DNA from: Phoronis australis
Taxonomy: Eukaryota; Phoronida; Phoronidae
Reading direction: 5' to 3'
DNA: 64,000 nt
NCBI GenBank assembly: GCA_002633005.1
Contig: NMRA01000067.1
Coordinates: 216,752-280,751 of the forward strand
Below the pieces are notes generated by a model. That model did not search any database, was not told where the DNA came from, and worked only from the letters and a program-made list of their open reading frames with translations. Positions 1 to 10,681 of the stretch are shown here, piece after piece (the first letter of the stretch is position 1; every line of letters starts with the position of its first letter). The position numbers were made by a program, and so were the translations under genes.

Positions 1-288
1 GGTGATTAAAATGTACAAAACAGCAGTGCCGCAGTGTATACAAACTTTCAGTTCTGTTTTCATGCTGGTGGAAAACTAATTGTGGTCTTGGGTTAGATCA
101 TATGGATTGAGAAAACATGATAACCAGTGTGTGTGAGTGTGATGCAGAATGATGAAGACAACCTAAAACAGATTGAAATAAATGAGAACCATAATGTTAT
201 TATTATTAATTGCAAATCATTCTTATCTAATTTATTGTATTTCAGTTTGTGCCAGTAATTGTAATTTTATCTTATTATTCATCTCTAG

Positions 289-469
289 GATGATGAAGAC
301 ATAAAGAAGGTGTTCCTGCCGCCTATGGATCACTATGGTACCTACGGAACTTACCCCTCTCAAACCATGGATAATTCCAAGATCTACTTCGTCAACCAAG
401 GGGCTAGCACCTACCTGGATGACTCTGTGGTGGGAGCGCCCACCAACTGGCCTCAGCCTCAGGTGGAAA
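289..469 (+). CDS. Exon of unidentified gene (first in window)
   Basis: The acceptor is tttcatctctag-like, ending at 288, and the donor gtaagt starts at 470. The exon begins in phase 0 and ends one base into a codon. It encodes an acidic start (DDEDIKK), then PPMDHYGTYGTYPSQ and a segment ending WPQPQVE. An alternative acceptor at 244-245 would open into a quick stop, so 289 is preferred. Confidence 0.8.
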
Positions 470-3400
470 GTAAGTCTGTGTTGACCATAAAGCCAGGCCA
501 TGTACAGTTTTAGTCCACATTTTGTAACAATTCAGGATGGTTCTTGGATGTGTTGGAAAAGCAGGAAATGACAAAGTTTCAATGCATGGGAGACTAGTAG
601 AGATGACCTAAGGATAAAATTGCGTGGAAGTACTGGTAAGACAAAAAGCTCACAGTTTACCAGGTGTTCACTTCTGCTTGGTAACAATTAATTGCAAACA
701 TTTACAGTTAGTCTGCTTTTTGTCAGAAAATGGAAATTATTTACTGGAAAACACGTGGGACACTAAGACACTTTGAATGGGAGCCTTGTTTAGGTGCAGG
801 CCACCATCTGCAGTAACAAAGGATATCTATGACTTAACACTGGCATTCAAGTCGGTCATCTGAGTACAATATCATGTAAGGTAAAATCTCACCAATTTGG
901 GACACAATATGGTGGACAGGTGAAATATTATTTTCTCGTTTTTTCACAAATGATGTCCAGTAAGAGAATGGCGTTATGCTTTATCCAAGCTTCTGCACCA
1001 TAGCTACCAACTGACATTGTGTTGAAAAATTGTCATCATTCACAACTGTGTCAGGTCATGAAAAACAAAAAGAGTGTAATTTTGGCAATTATTTTTGTCT
1101 GAAATGGGTGAGATTGTATTGTATTATGTTTTGAGTACGGACCAGCAAATAAGTCTTTGACACCCATTAGACTTGCGTGCTTCCAACTTCTCTTTCTGTC
1201 AGTCCGTCACAACTCACTTCCATACCGAGGGTTCAGGTCTAGTGGTGTGATCCGCTGTCATTGTCTAGGTACTGTGTGGTCACAACGTGTTGTGAAACTG
1301 GTGGTTTTTGGGTTGAACTTACTTTTTTTTTTGTTTGCACTGCGTAGTTTTGGCGTTGGTGATCAGTTGTGTTATCAATCAGTGGTTTGGACTGTGTGGT
1401 ATTGTGGTAGTGTGCCTGACTTAAGTTTGTGACTTGGTGTGTGTTTGTGTGTGTTTGTGTAATCTGTAGTTTTCAAAATGGTCTGGACTAATGTGGAGTG
1501 GACCTCTATCAAACTGTGCCGAACTTTGATATACTTTTTACCAAAATTATTTAAAACTGAACTGGAATATTTGTTGTTATAAAATAGCACTTTTGTTGAA
1601 CTTCACTCTGACAATTAAAACCCAACTCATAATATATTTTAGATATTAAAAGTATTTAACAAAAGGTTCAACGGAACTGTAGTATGTCGTATGGGAGACT
1701 TTGTAACAGTTTGTTATATATTTGTTACAGGTCCGTATAAGTCGAGTACTTTGCCCAGATCTCCTCTAAGTCCAGGCCAGTATGATGAAGATATCTATGC
1801 AGACCAGCTGAGGAGGGCCACTAAGACCATGGGGAGCAAGCCAGATGTACAAAAGGTGAGCACTGTCACCAAGTAAAACTATATTTGTGTAATACGATTG
1901 TCAAATACTATTGTTGTATACAAAAATTGTATCGTGTGAACAAGTGCTGTAATTGGATTTTGGTTATCAGATGCTGTAGACAATCTGTTGTCTGATTTCA
2001 ACATAAATTGTATGAGTTATGAAATAATGGACCAATCCCTGAGTGGAGTGATGTGAGAAGATAATGCATGATATATCATCAATACTATGCAATGAGGTGA
2101 ACCAGAACTTCTCCCATTCAACAATGCCAATCTACTAAGATACCATCAGGTCTGTATGAGAGGCAGTTGGCGCCTGTCGTATACGACTATCAAATATGGC
2201 AACTGTACATGAAATCAGATGATGTAGACAGAAGGCAGTGTTTTCTTGTGTTTCGTGTGAACTCAACGAGTCGGTCAGTCGTCAGTTCATCCCAGAAGCT
2301 AGACCCGTCATGTTATGAGACTTGAACGAAACAGACCCTGATTGGTGTTCAATAGACATGTTAAGAAGGTAAACAACTGTTTACCTATGTATAAGGACAG
2401 GTAGTCCCAATGTCTCATTGGACTAGAGTGCCTGCACGGTTAGCGGAAGGTCCCGTTTTAAAGTCTCGGTCGGGGAAGAAATCTTTTCAGACTTGTATTC
2501 ATTAAGGCAGGTGATGTGGCCAACAGGTGGCATGCAGACCAGACAAATGTTTACGAAAGGTAATCAGTTAATATTTTTGAATGTATTACTTGAAGGGAAT
2601 TTGCTAAATATTACCTAATGTTCTGCAATTGGCTCTTCTTTGTATGTAATATGTGAGTAGTCCTTCAACTGTCAATCTGTTGCAGGCTGCTCCGCCCCCT
2701 CCTCCAGTGCGCTCATCAAGTAAAGGGACGATAGACGTACCTAAAGCTATGCCTCCAATACCTGCACGCAACTATGCTCCTACTGAGATTCCTCGGTACA
2801 CACCTGCGCCAGGTAAGCATTTACTTTCACTGTATTATTGTTTTGGATGAAAAGCTTTATTTTCATGTCGAAGTGGTAGTCAAATAGGTTTTAGTCTACT
2901 TGAATGCTGTGGGTCCTTCTAAGTTGTAGTGAATGATAGAGCTGAATAGTTAAGCTTTGGCTGAAAGATTTGTAGGCAAGTTGTATTTAAGACCATGGAC
3001 TATGGCCTTTTGTGCTGGTCAGTTACACAGAAGGACATTCTCATTAGTTTTTCTGGTAGTGTCGCTGTAATTTACCGCATTCATAATAAAAAATCTGTGT
3101 ATTGGTTTGCAGGATGTGAAGTGAGAGCGGAAGTTATTAGGTTGATTTTTGTTTATTGATATCCACATACTTAGAATTTGGCACTACCTAGAAACGTTTG
3201 AAACCTAGCGTTTTGCTTTATTTAACCAATATCTTAGAAAATGCAAAAGGATGTGCAAGTGTCATAGTAAAAGTATTGCAGTCATAGATAACAGCCCACT
3301 AACCAATCAGTTTAACCAATTGATCTCTCACGTATGTGTGCAAGTTACAGTCTATCATTCTACTTATCATGTGTGTGTGTGTTAAGCATTAACAAAGACT

Positions 3401-4413
3401 CATCATAAACATCTGCACCTTTCACACCAATGAGTGACACTTTGGTTGCTTGTGTCTAGAAGGCTTGTTCTTAATTACGTGCGGAAATTTACTGTATATT
3501 TAGAACCTTTTAAAACTGTACATTTTGATTGGGCTGTTGCTTGTTAGTTCTGCCTCGTTATGGGACAAGGCGGGACTGTTTACCCAGTTGCAGATCGGTA
3601 TGACGACATGCCAAGGCTTCATGTATGGTAAAAAATTCTCACAATTTGGGGCAGTGAAAATTTAATTGTGTTGGTCAAGGTCGGAGATTGTCCCATATTC
3701 TAGAAATGGGCAATGTTAGCCATCTTGAATTCAAGAATCACCAGAAAGACAGCAAAATTATTTACTCTGTGGATTGAAAACGCATTGTCCACAATGTTTG
3801 AAATATGATAATACCAAAATCACCCTAATTCCAAATTCAAGAATCAAGAAAATTCAATTTTTGCAACAGTTTCCATGTCCAAATTCTAGAAACTGTCCCT
3901 AATTGGAGAATTTTTACCTATATTCTCTTGTACTTTATCAGAATATGTCTTTCACTGGTAAATGTTCTTGTCACTAATGTTCAATACATGCATGGGTCAA
4001 TATCTCAGTATGGTGGTGTCGCAGTTTTCTCATTTCATTGCTGTTCAAGAAATTATACAATTAATTAAAATTGTATAATTTTGTCAAAGTTATGGTGAGA
4101 ACTGTGTAAGAAATTGGCATAGAATTGTTCGGCAATTCATTAAGAAATTGGCCTAAGAAGTGGTTGACTTTTTGATGGGAAGATATTCGTGATTTTTTAA
4201 AAACCTTAGCACTTGTGTTTCTCTGTCAAACCGTGACTCGTCATTGTTATGGTTAGTGTATCAAAGTACACTGACTCTAGACAAATTCTCCTCTTGTCAT
4301 GAAAATTTTATCGTTCTTTCTCAGGCGTCCTTTACGGCACAGCACAGCGGGCGCCGGACCGACCTAGCAATGGAAATCTACCTGGCAGTGAGATGAGGGG
4401 TGCTCTTGTATAG
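289..4413 (+). CDS. 3' part of an unidentified gene: proline-rich, Tyr-containing C-terminal tail (4 exons, 5' end outside window)
   Basis: Four exons join in frame: 289-469, 1731-1855, 2686-2812 and 4325-4413 (stop TAG 4411-4413). Each has a good acceptor and a GT donor (gtaagt, gtgagc, gtaagc), and exon phases agree at every junction. The joined tail is about 173 residues, low in hydrophobic segments and rich in Pro, Ser and Tyr. It contains tyrosine clusters (DHYGTYGTY, QYDEDIYADQL) and two proline-rich stretches (APPPPPVR, AMPPIPARNYAP) that look like SH3 ligands, and ends in GALV, a possible but non-classical PDZ ligand. This pattern is typical of the cytoplasmic tail of an adhesion or guidance receptor or of an adaptor protein. 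That is inference: I do not recognise the family, and the defining upstream domains are outside the window. The gene lies about 6 kb upstream of, and in the same direction as, the beta-lactamase-like array, with no sign of a functional link. Confidence 0.8.
470..1730 (+). other. Intron of unidentified gene
   Basis: This intron starts with gtaagt and ends in tttgttacag. It holds short GT-rich microsatellite-like runs near 1430-1460 and no recognisable gene or repeat family. Confidence 0.7.
1731..1855 (+). CDS. Exon of unidentified gene (second in window)
   Basis: The acceptor is ttgttacag and the donor is gtgagc. The first two bases complete a Ser codon, and the exon ends on a whole codon. 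It encodes PYKSSTLPRSPLSPG followed by QYDEDIYADQL and a basic stretch ending DVQK. SP/TLPR motifs and the IYADQ tyrosine look like phosphorylation or SH2/SH3 sites, which is inference. Confidence 0.8.
1856..2685 (+). other. Intron of unidentified gene
   Basis: The intron is bounded by gtgagc and ctgttgcag. I see no coding or repeat structure in it. Confidence 0.7.
2686..2812 (+). CDS. Exon of unidentified gene (third in window), poly-proline
   Basis: The acceptor is ctgttgcag and the donor is gtaagc; the exon starts in phase 0 and ends one base into a Gly codon. It encodes AAPPPPPVRSSSKG and PKAMPPIPARNYAP, two proline-rich tracts next to basic residues, as in SH3 ligands. Confidence 0.8.
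2813..4324 (+). other. Intron of unidentified gene
   Basis: The intron is bounded by gtaagc and ctttctcag. No gene, RNA or clear repeat is visible inside it. Confidence 0.65.
4325..4413 (+). CDS. Terminal coding exon of unidentified gene
   Basis: The first two bases complete a Gly codon. The exon encodes VLYGTAQRAPDRPSNG and ends SEMRGALV with stop TAG at 4411-4413. The last residues are hydrophobic and free, so a PDZ ligand is possible; the residue at -2 is Ala, so it is not a class I motif. Confidence 0.75.
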
Positions 4414-7145
4414 TGCAATAAACAGTGCAACTGGAATAGATGACCATCAACTTGTTCTTCAGTAGTCCATCTAACGTGTCTGCTAAAGGCATTTAGTCTA
4501 CAAGATTCATTTAAAGGCATCTCAGCTGGTGTGATATTATAAACGGCAATAGGGGGAGCCACGGGATGGCCATGTTGTTTCCCAGGACAACTGATAGTGG
4601 TTTGTTCGAAGATAACAACTGTATTAATAACTAAACACATAGTTGGTTGTTGTGCAATATAAGAAAATGTTTTTCTCGCTGGAACAAAAATCTTTTTCTT
4701 TTATAAGCTGGTGTATTAAGGAAAAATTATTCTTTTCTTAAAGGAAGAATTTCCATGTATAGACTTCTTGTTGCTTATTATCCATGTCAGAAATGACACA
4801 ATGTCATATGATTTAATTAGCCAGCATGTCAACACTTGATGCATCATGAATGTTATTAACTGCTCATTGGTCTTCCAATTAAGTTTCACAATACCTTTTG
4901 ATGGTTCAGTGACCTTAAATCCATGCCTTGATAACCCACTTATGGTGATCTCCACTTGTTTATCGGGGTCACCTAAAGGTGTCACTGTCACCACCATGTG
5001 TGAACCACCCTTGTGGTCTAAATGGTGACATATTTAATGATGTATGCCTTTACTTAACTCAACCTTGTTTTAGACATATTAAGGTGCTCGTTGTGTATAT
5101 AATGCTGAAAGTGGCTTTTTGATTTTTATGAGATTCTTTGTTACTTATGACTTGAAGTAGCCATCTGAACCGCTCCTGTTTTTCATGTTCATATTTTGAT
5201 AGGTTTGTTTTAGTGTAAGTTTGGAATATCTGAGTAGTTGAAGATTTTGTATTCACTTAATGGTGTATGTGTTGGTTATATGAATATTTAATGAGTAATT
5301 CTTCAATGGGACACGTTAATATTCACCAGGTGACGCTAATGACTGAGGGTTCCTCTTTTCAACACTTGAATAAACTAAGGTTAGAAAACAGGTAATCAGT
5401 ATGGGTTAACAAACCTTCCTGATTACCTGATAGTTTTTGTTTTGGTAAGACCATTGGCACATTAGCGCCACCTAGTAGAAAAGTTGCCCTTTGCCTGAAT
5501 TGTCTTTTTTCGATTTTTCTAAAGCCGACTAACTCGCTATCAAAGTTCCAACCATGCTAAGCGCGACGGAGAATTATCTTAAAAGTTTGTTTTCGTTGAA
5601 AAGTTTGATAAAACATGACCCTTCCTGTCCACCCTATCAAGTGCTAAATAGATAAAACGTGCTGTGACCATGTCAGTTGCAAGGGGTTACGTGCATGCAT
5701 GCATGCGTGTGTCGGGGGGGGTTGTCAAGGTCCTGTCTAGCACACTAACTCGTTTGCTTTTCAAAGAAGATTCCTGTTAATTTACATATCATTTACTTTC
5801 ATCCAATACTGCATGTTTTTTTAGAGGCTACATGTATTAACACACAATAGTGTTCGGTGTAGCTCTAGTTTAGCTGTAAGTTTGAATATATTGTAAATTG
5901 TTTACATTCTTTGAAGCTTGGTATCGTGTGCTGGAAAATATTTGAATAATTTCAACCATGTCTTTTTACGAATCCAACTTTTGTTGATTTTTTATGATTA
6001 TTTGTATATAGTGTACATAAGTCTGTTAGGCAAGAACATTGTTGTAATATAAGTCATGCTAGGTTGTTTATTTATATCGTCTTCCATTGTGCCAAAATAT
6101 GAATGCAATATTTCTCTGTATTAAGGTGACTGACACTGATGTGTAGGTCTAGCTTTGTCCTTTGTCAGTAGAATTGATGCTGGTATATTAGGAGGTCTGT
6201 ACATTTCAAAGTTAAGATATGTAGTCTTTGTGAAGTGAACTTAGGGTAACAGTATTTATGTGCAGTCAGTTATAACCAAAACCACCGTAGGTATAGCATT
6301 GTGTTGGAGACAGCCTCACCCTCTGTACACACCTGCTTTTATCTTCTGTTGTCTTATTGAGACTAAGTAGCTATGCTACCTGCTGGAACGTTTTTCTTTT
6401 GGTGTTAGAAAAGAGACATTAAAATTTTACTTTAAAATGCTCCTATTAGAAAAAGGTCCAAGTTATACAAGTCTTAGGTTATGTCGGACCGTCGAAAAAT
6501 GATCAAATTTGGCAAATTTAGGATCATCATATCCCAGAAATGGTTGATCCTATTCACATGAAACGTTCATATATCATGCACTGTTCTCCAAAAACTGTTA
6601 GGAATTTGTTTTAAAATTTTCCACTTATGCATGAGAGGCTATCAAAAATGGGACTTAAAAGATTTTTATGAAAAAATTCATAAGTTACATACAATGAAAA
6701 TGAAATTATATTATAGGAAACCGTAATGGTGTTTTTGAGATTTGCTGGTGTTTTTGATAATGTTATTTTGCTATGGGTGTACCTTTCTTTTAATATCCTA
6801 AATTTACTAAAACACGGGGTCTTTACCCAATTAATGTCAGATAGGTACAAACTCAAAATTACATTCTACAGGTTTCTGCTTTAATAAATGATCCACTTCT
6901 ACTGAGTTAAACTCCACAGTTTTATAGATATTTGGTTTAATACACCACTAGTGGATAAGGTCCTACATAACTTAGCTTCTGTTCGTGGATCTATTTCTCA
7001 CTGTTGACTGGGGCTCTATCTTCATGCTACTGAATGTTGAACAGTTCCACACAATTGTTACAATGGGGATAGCTGAGAGGTTGATCATGTGTAGAATGGA
7101 AATAGGTTTGACTGGTATATTATTGCTTGTAATTGATAGTTTTAC
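4414..7145 (+). other. Putative long 3' UTR / downstream flank of the unidentified gene
   Basis: This AT-rich stretch has no coding potential on either strand and no clear transposon. It contains another AATAAA near 5367, a GCAT microsatellite at about 5690 and a short G-run near 5714. It may be 3' UTR up to the poly(A) candidate at 7146, or partly intergenic. Confidence 0.35.
4417..4422 (+). terminator. Proximal AATAAA, 3 nt after the stop codon
   Basis: AATAAA begins 3 nt after the stop TAG. It would give an unusually short 3' UTR. A stronger distal candidate exists at 7146, so this one may be unused. Confidence 0.3.
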
Positions 7146-7151
7146 AATAAA
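7146..7151 (+). terminator. Distal poly(A) signal AATAAA with GU-rich downstream element
   Basis: AATAAA is followed about 20 nt later by a GT-rich run (atgtggttgtttgt), the standard animal arrangement of signal and downstream element. It would end a 2.7 kb 3' UTR for the gene ending at 4413. Confidence 0.4.
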
Positions 7152-7171
7152 ACTGCATGGAACAGTAATGT

Positions 7172-10100
7172 GGTTGTTTGTACTCAGTGGTGATTCAAGG
7201 ATTATTGTTCGTTTCCTTCTTCAAAATGACCCTGGTTGCAATTGCAAAGATGCATATGAAAGTCTTGTTGGGATGTTCTGTAATGTGGTTTAACCATGTA
7301 ACGTTCAACGGTTTCACTTCGCTCATTCAAATCGCAACAATCCAAACTGCTTTTCCCAATAACTGACGAGCCTTAATAATCTGAATTTAAAAATACATAT
7401 GGAATGTGGTAGGCCTATCACTACGTTGAAATGAAATATGGCAATAGGTCAGTCACATGTCGCTTATCGTTGGCCTGGATGTTTTGGGTTAGTGCCCTGG
7501 GAAGCCAGTTTACACTCCCCCTTACCGAGGCGTGAGTTCCGCAGACGCCAGAACCGCTGGACTTCGCTAGAAATCGCCGTGCATTGCAATGAAGCAAATG
7601 ACTACACTAATTGCGCTCGCGAGATTCTTTCGTCTACCGTACTCGACCCAGGAGGGGAGATGGGAAGGTTTGGTTGCTTTTCCACTCGGTCCTCTTCGAC
7701 TAGTTGTGCAGAATGTATATAAGTTCAATTCATATCGTTACATGCGCGCACCCGGGGGGGGGGAGCTCGGGAGGCCCCATTTGGTGAAGTGGGCGAAAAG
7801 GTCCGCCCCTGAGAGACAAAGAGTTCACTAAATAAGTGCAAACGCGCAATTCACAGTGGTACGCCCGTGTTTTTTTTTATTTTCTTAGTCCACTCGCTAT
7901 TTTGTTTGCAAAAGGTCCACAACGTCAGGAATTCGAGCCCTCCCCGTATTGAAAGCTGGGTGCGCGCATACGTTATGAGCGCGTTAGACACACTATTCAA
8001 AAACTTGGGTTGAAAGATGTTTTGGGTCGAAATTTTTTATAAAAATCAGATTTCCAAAAATCCGTTTTCACAAAACACGCCACTTCGCAAAAATCTTTTT
8101 TATCAAGGTCTTGTTCAACTGTGTGGCAAATGCATAGCAGTCGGAATTCAGTCAATATTTCACTTATATTAAAATTAAAAAGTTTGGTGATTTGAAGATT
8201 GGTTGTATTGGATTTCAACTTGGGTAATTTCTTAAAAATTCATCTATACAGTATGGCTGAAAAAAAAAACTCCGTTTTGCCACCACTGCGTAATTAGGAA
8301 GTGACGGAGAAAACGTTTGAAGTTGTGCGGTCACCACGTGATACTTGTGGTCAAGCTTCACTGAAAGCCCATGGATGACGTTTAACTGAACAAAGATAGA
8401 TATCGGAGGAAAAGCTCCATTGTAAACTACTGAACTAACATCTATTTGTCAAAAAACAGCAACATTCATGGCCTTTCTTTCTTAAAATGCAAGTGTATAC
8501 ATTTGCCGTAAGCAATAGTACTGCCTTGTCTTTTGTTGCTCCAAGAAACTTGCTGAAATGCGGTGCACTGTGTTCTTTGGAAGAGTAAGAATGGAGTCTT
8601 GGGTTTCGAATCAACTTGTCTGATAACTTAAAAGGTTTGCGTTTTTGAGTCAGTTCCAACATTTCAAAAAATCAAAGGCTAATACAAAATGAAATGAGTA
8701 AATAATCCAAAAGGCAAAATCCAGGGCTGCTATACAATCTCGGTGTTTTTCAAATAGTCGCCAGTAAATTGAAATAAAATTCGAGATAGTTGGCGGAGAA
8801 TCTGGCGTGCGTGATAATTTCGGCTTGTATATCTGGCAACGCTGCTGCTAAACTAGATAACAGCCGTCGTGATCTTGCCCTTTGCCTGGGTACAGAACTC
8901 TCGGTGCATTTTTGATAATGTTACCCCAGATGTTTTATCGGAAAATTATATCGCCCAGTCGTTTTGTACTTTCAACAAAAATCGATTGAAGCTTCGAGAT
9001 GAAGTTTTTGGTGTTAACTCAATGCTCGAATTTGAGTAGTTTTCAATATTCTTTATTCCACACTCAATCTGTAGCAATTACATGTCAGAGATAGGATAGT
9101 AAAATAAACTAATTAAGGGCATGGAACCTAATAAGTAAGAAAATCTAAACTCTAGAAAAAATCTAGACACAGAGGCTGTGCGTCTATGAAAAAACTACAC
9201 AACTGAGAAACACTAAACTCGCATGAATAAAATATGTAACGATCGAAAGCAGTTCAGGTAACAGCAAGTTGTTAAGGGTTGGTTTACAACCTTTTGCAAG
9301 TGTCGGCAAATTTGTAGATGAAAAAGTAGACAGGGCAAAAATATTGTATACTTGACAATATGATTCAACCGCTATTGAAATACCCAGTTAAGACAAAAAA
9401 CGGGGAATTCGAGATCATTCGAGGTAAAACCAAGAATACCTACCCCATCCCCTGGTCACCAAGTTACCCACCCGAGACGGGTGCCCACCTGTTGAGTCGT
9501 TACCTAAGCGAGTACAATCACTAACAAATTTGGCCACAGACCGCCAAATGATTCCTATCTATGGCAAACCCCTGGATAGCACTCGTGCAAGAAAAACACG
9601 TCTGCGGAAGGTAAAAAGTTCTCCGAGAACAACAACATTTTCAGAAAACCACGACGGCCAGAAGATGAGAAGCTTTGGAGATTATTTGATTACATTGATC
9701 GAAGATATGACTATGTTCCATTCAAAAACTAAATTGGGGTATTTATAAGTATTTGTTGGAGAAAGTTACCCTTAGTAACATAGCTGAGCGGTTATCTTGA
9801 AATAAACTTCTTAGAGGTTCAGTCATAAATGTTATGCAAAGGAATCAAAGTTGTAATTAACAACTGACAGTAGATGAATTTATAAACGAACATTAATATT
9901 GATGTTACGGCTCACCGCAGGACTTATGAAGCGTCGGATGACGAAAATTATTCAACCTGTGTGCCGGTTGCACAAAGATAGCGACAATGACGTCACATTA
10001 CCAGGCATCAAGTATTTGGCATCATGCACCAGCCTGCAAACTTATCCAGTGGAGAAGGTTATAAGTCATGTACTATCCAACCCTGGCAACAATAATGGAG

Positions 10101-10189
10101 TGCCGTTTCGTAGACGTAAGAAATCGCACGAAGGCCAGTGTGCTCACGTGGTTTGCCTATAACGCACGAAAATCTCTCGCGAAGGCATG
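7172..10189. other. Intergenic spacer upstream of beta-lactamase-like gene 1
   Basis: Apart from the small MITE at 7742-7969, I see no gene or RNA. Short open frames here have no family features and no splice context. Confidence 0.5.
7742..7969. mobile_element. MITE with terminal inverted repeat ATGCGCGCACCC (copy A)
   Basis: Left end ATGCGCGCACCC (7742-7753) and right end GGGTGCGCGCAT (7958-7969) are perfect inverted repeats. The interior shares blocks (g-run, 'ggtccgcccc', 'aaaaggtccac') with the copy at 27543-27794. A related fragment occurs at 55328. The element is non-coding, and the superfamily is unknown because no target duplication is obvious. Confidence 0.65.
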
Positions 10190-10376
10190 CGTGATCTTGC
10201 GCCTTTGCGAGTTTCTTAAATCCACGGAACGCCCCCTCCTCGTAAGCCTGTTATCGGACCGTGACCTTGTTTCGACTTTTGAGCCCTACAAATGGGGCTA
10301 TTAAGTGGCTTTGCTAACAATCACTCGGCTGACTTTGGGTGATAACCGTGACAGCCTGTATACAGTCTCAGCTGAC
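10190..10376 (+). promoter_or_regulatory. Conserved 5' flank / 5' UTR of beta-lactamase-like gene 1
   Basis: About 190 bp upstream of the start codon matches the region upstream of gene 3 (59210-59390) by eye, including ccgtgacct, ggctttgctaacaatcactc and gctgacatgg. Part of it (ggctttgctaac onward) also precedes gene 2. Conservation outside coding sequence suggests retained promoter and 5' UTR sequence or simply recent duplication; no TATA box is certain. Confidence 0.5.
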
Positions 10377-10681
10377 ATGGGGCCTTACTCCCTCACAGTC
10401 ACTGTTCTCTTAGTTTCGTGTTTCCAAGATGTGTTCGGTGTTTTGAGCACGCAGCAGCTTCAGGACATTGATGGAGTTGTTTCGCAGCTGATGGGGTGTC
10501 GCGATATCCCTGGAATGGGGGTGGCTGTTGTTATGGACGGCCAGACTGTCGTTCAGAAGGGGTACGGTCTCGCTGATGTCGAAAATAACGTCCCGTTTAC
10601 GGAGGACACCCTGTTTGCAATCGCGTCCGTCTCCAAGCAGATGTCGGCGACGTTACTCGCCTTATTGATGAACGAGAATGG
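10377..10681 (+). CDS. Gene 1 exon 1: signal peptide and SVSK catalytic motif
   Basis: The exon encodes residues 1-101 plus two bases of Gly102. The hydrophobic segment LTVTVLLVSCF follows MGPYS, then TQQLQDIDGVVSQLM and GMGVAVVMDG, and then SVSKQMSATLLALL, the nucleophile helix. The donor is gtaagt at 10682. An in-frame GTG at 10305 is ignored because the homologous upstream sequence in gene 3 does not support translation there. Confidence 0.9.

Noticed and set aside
7438-7831. Two overlapping ORFs before the GCGCGC MITE
   Set aside because: No splice context or family motif; the second runs through the MITE G-run.
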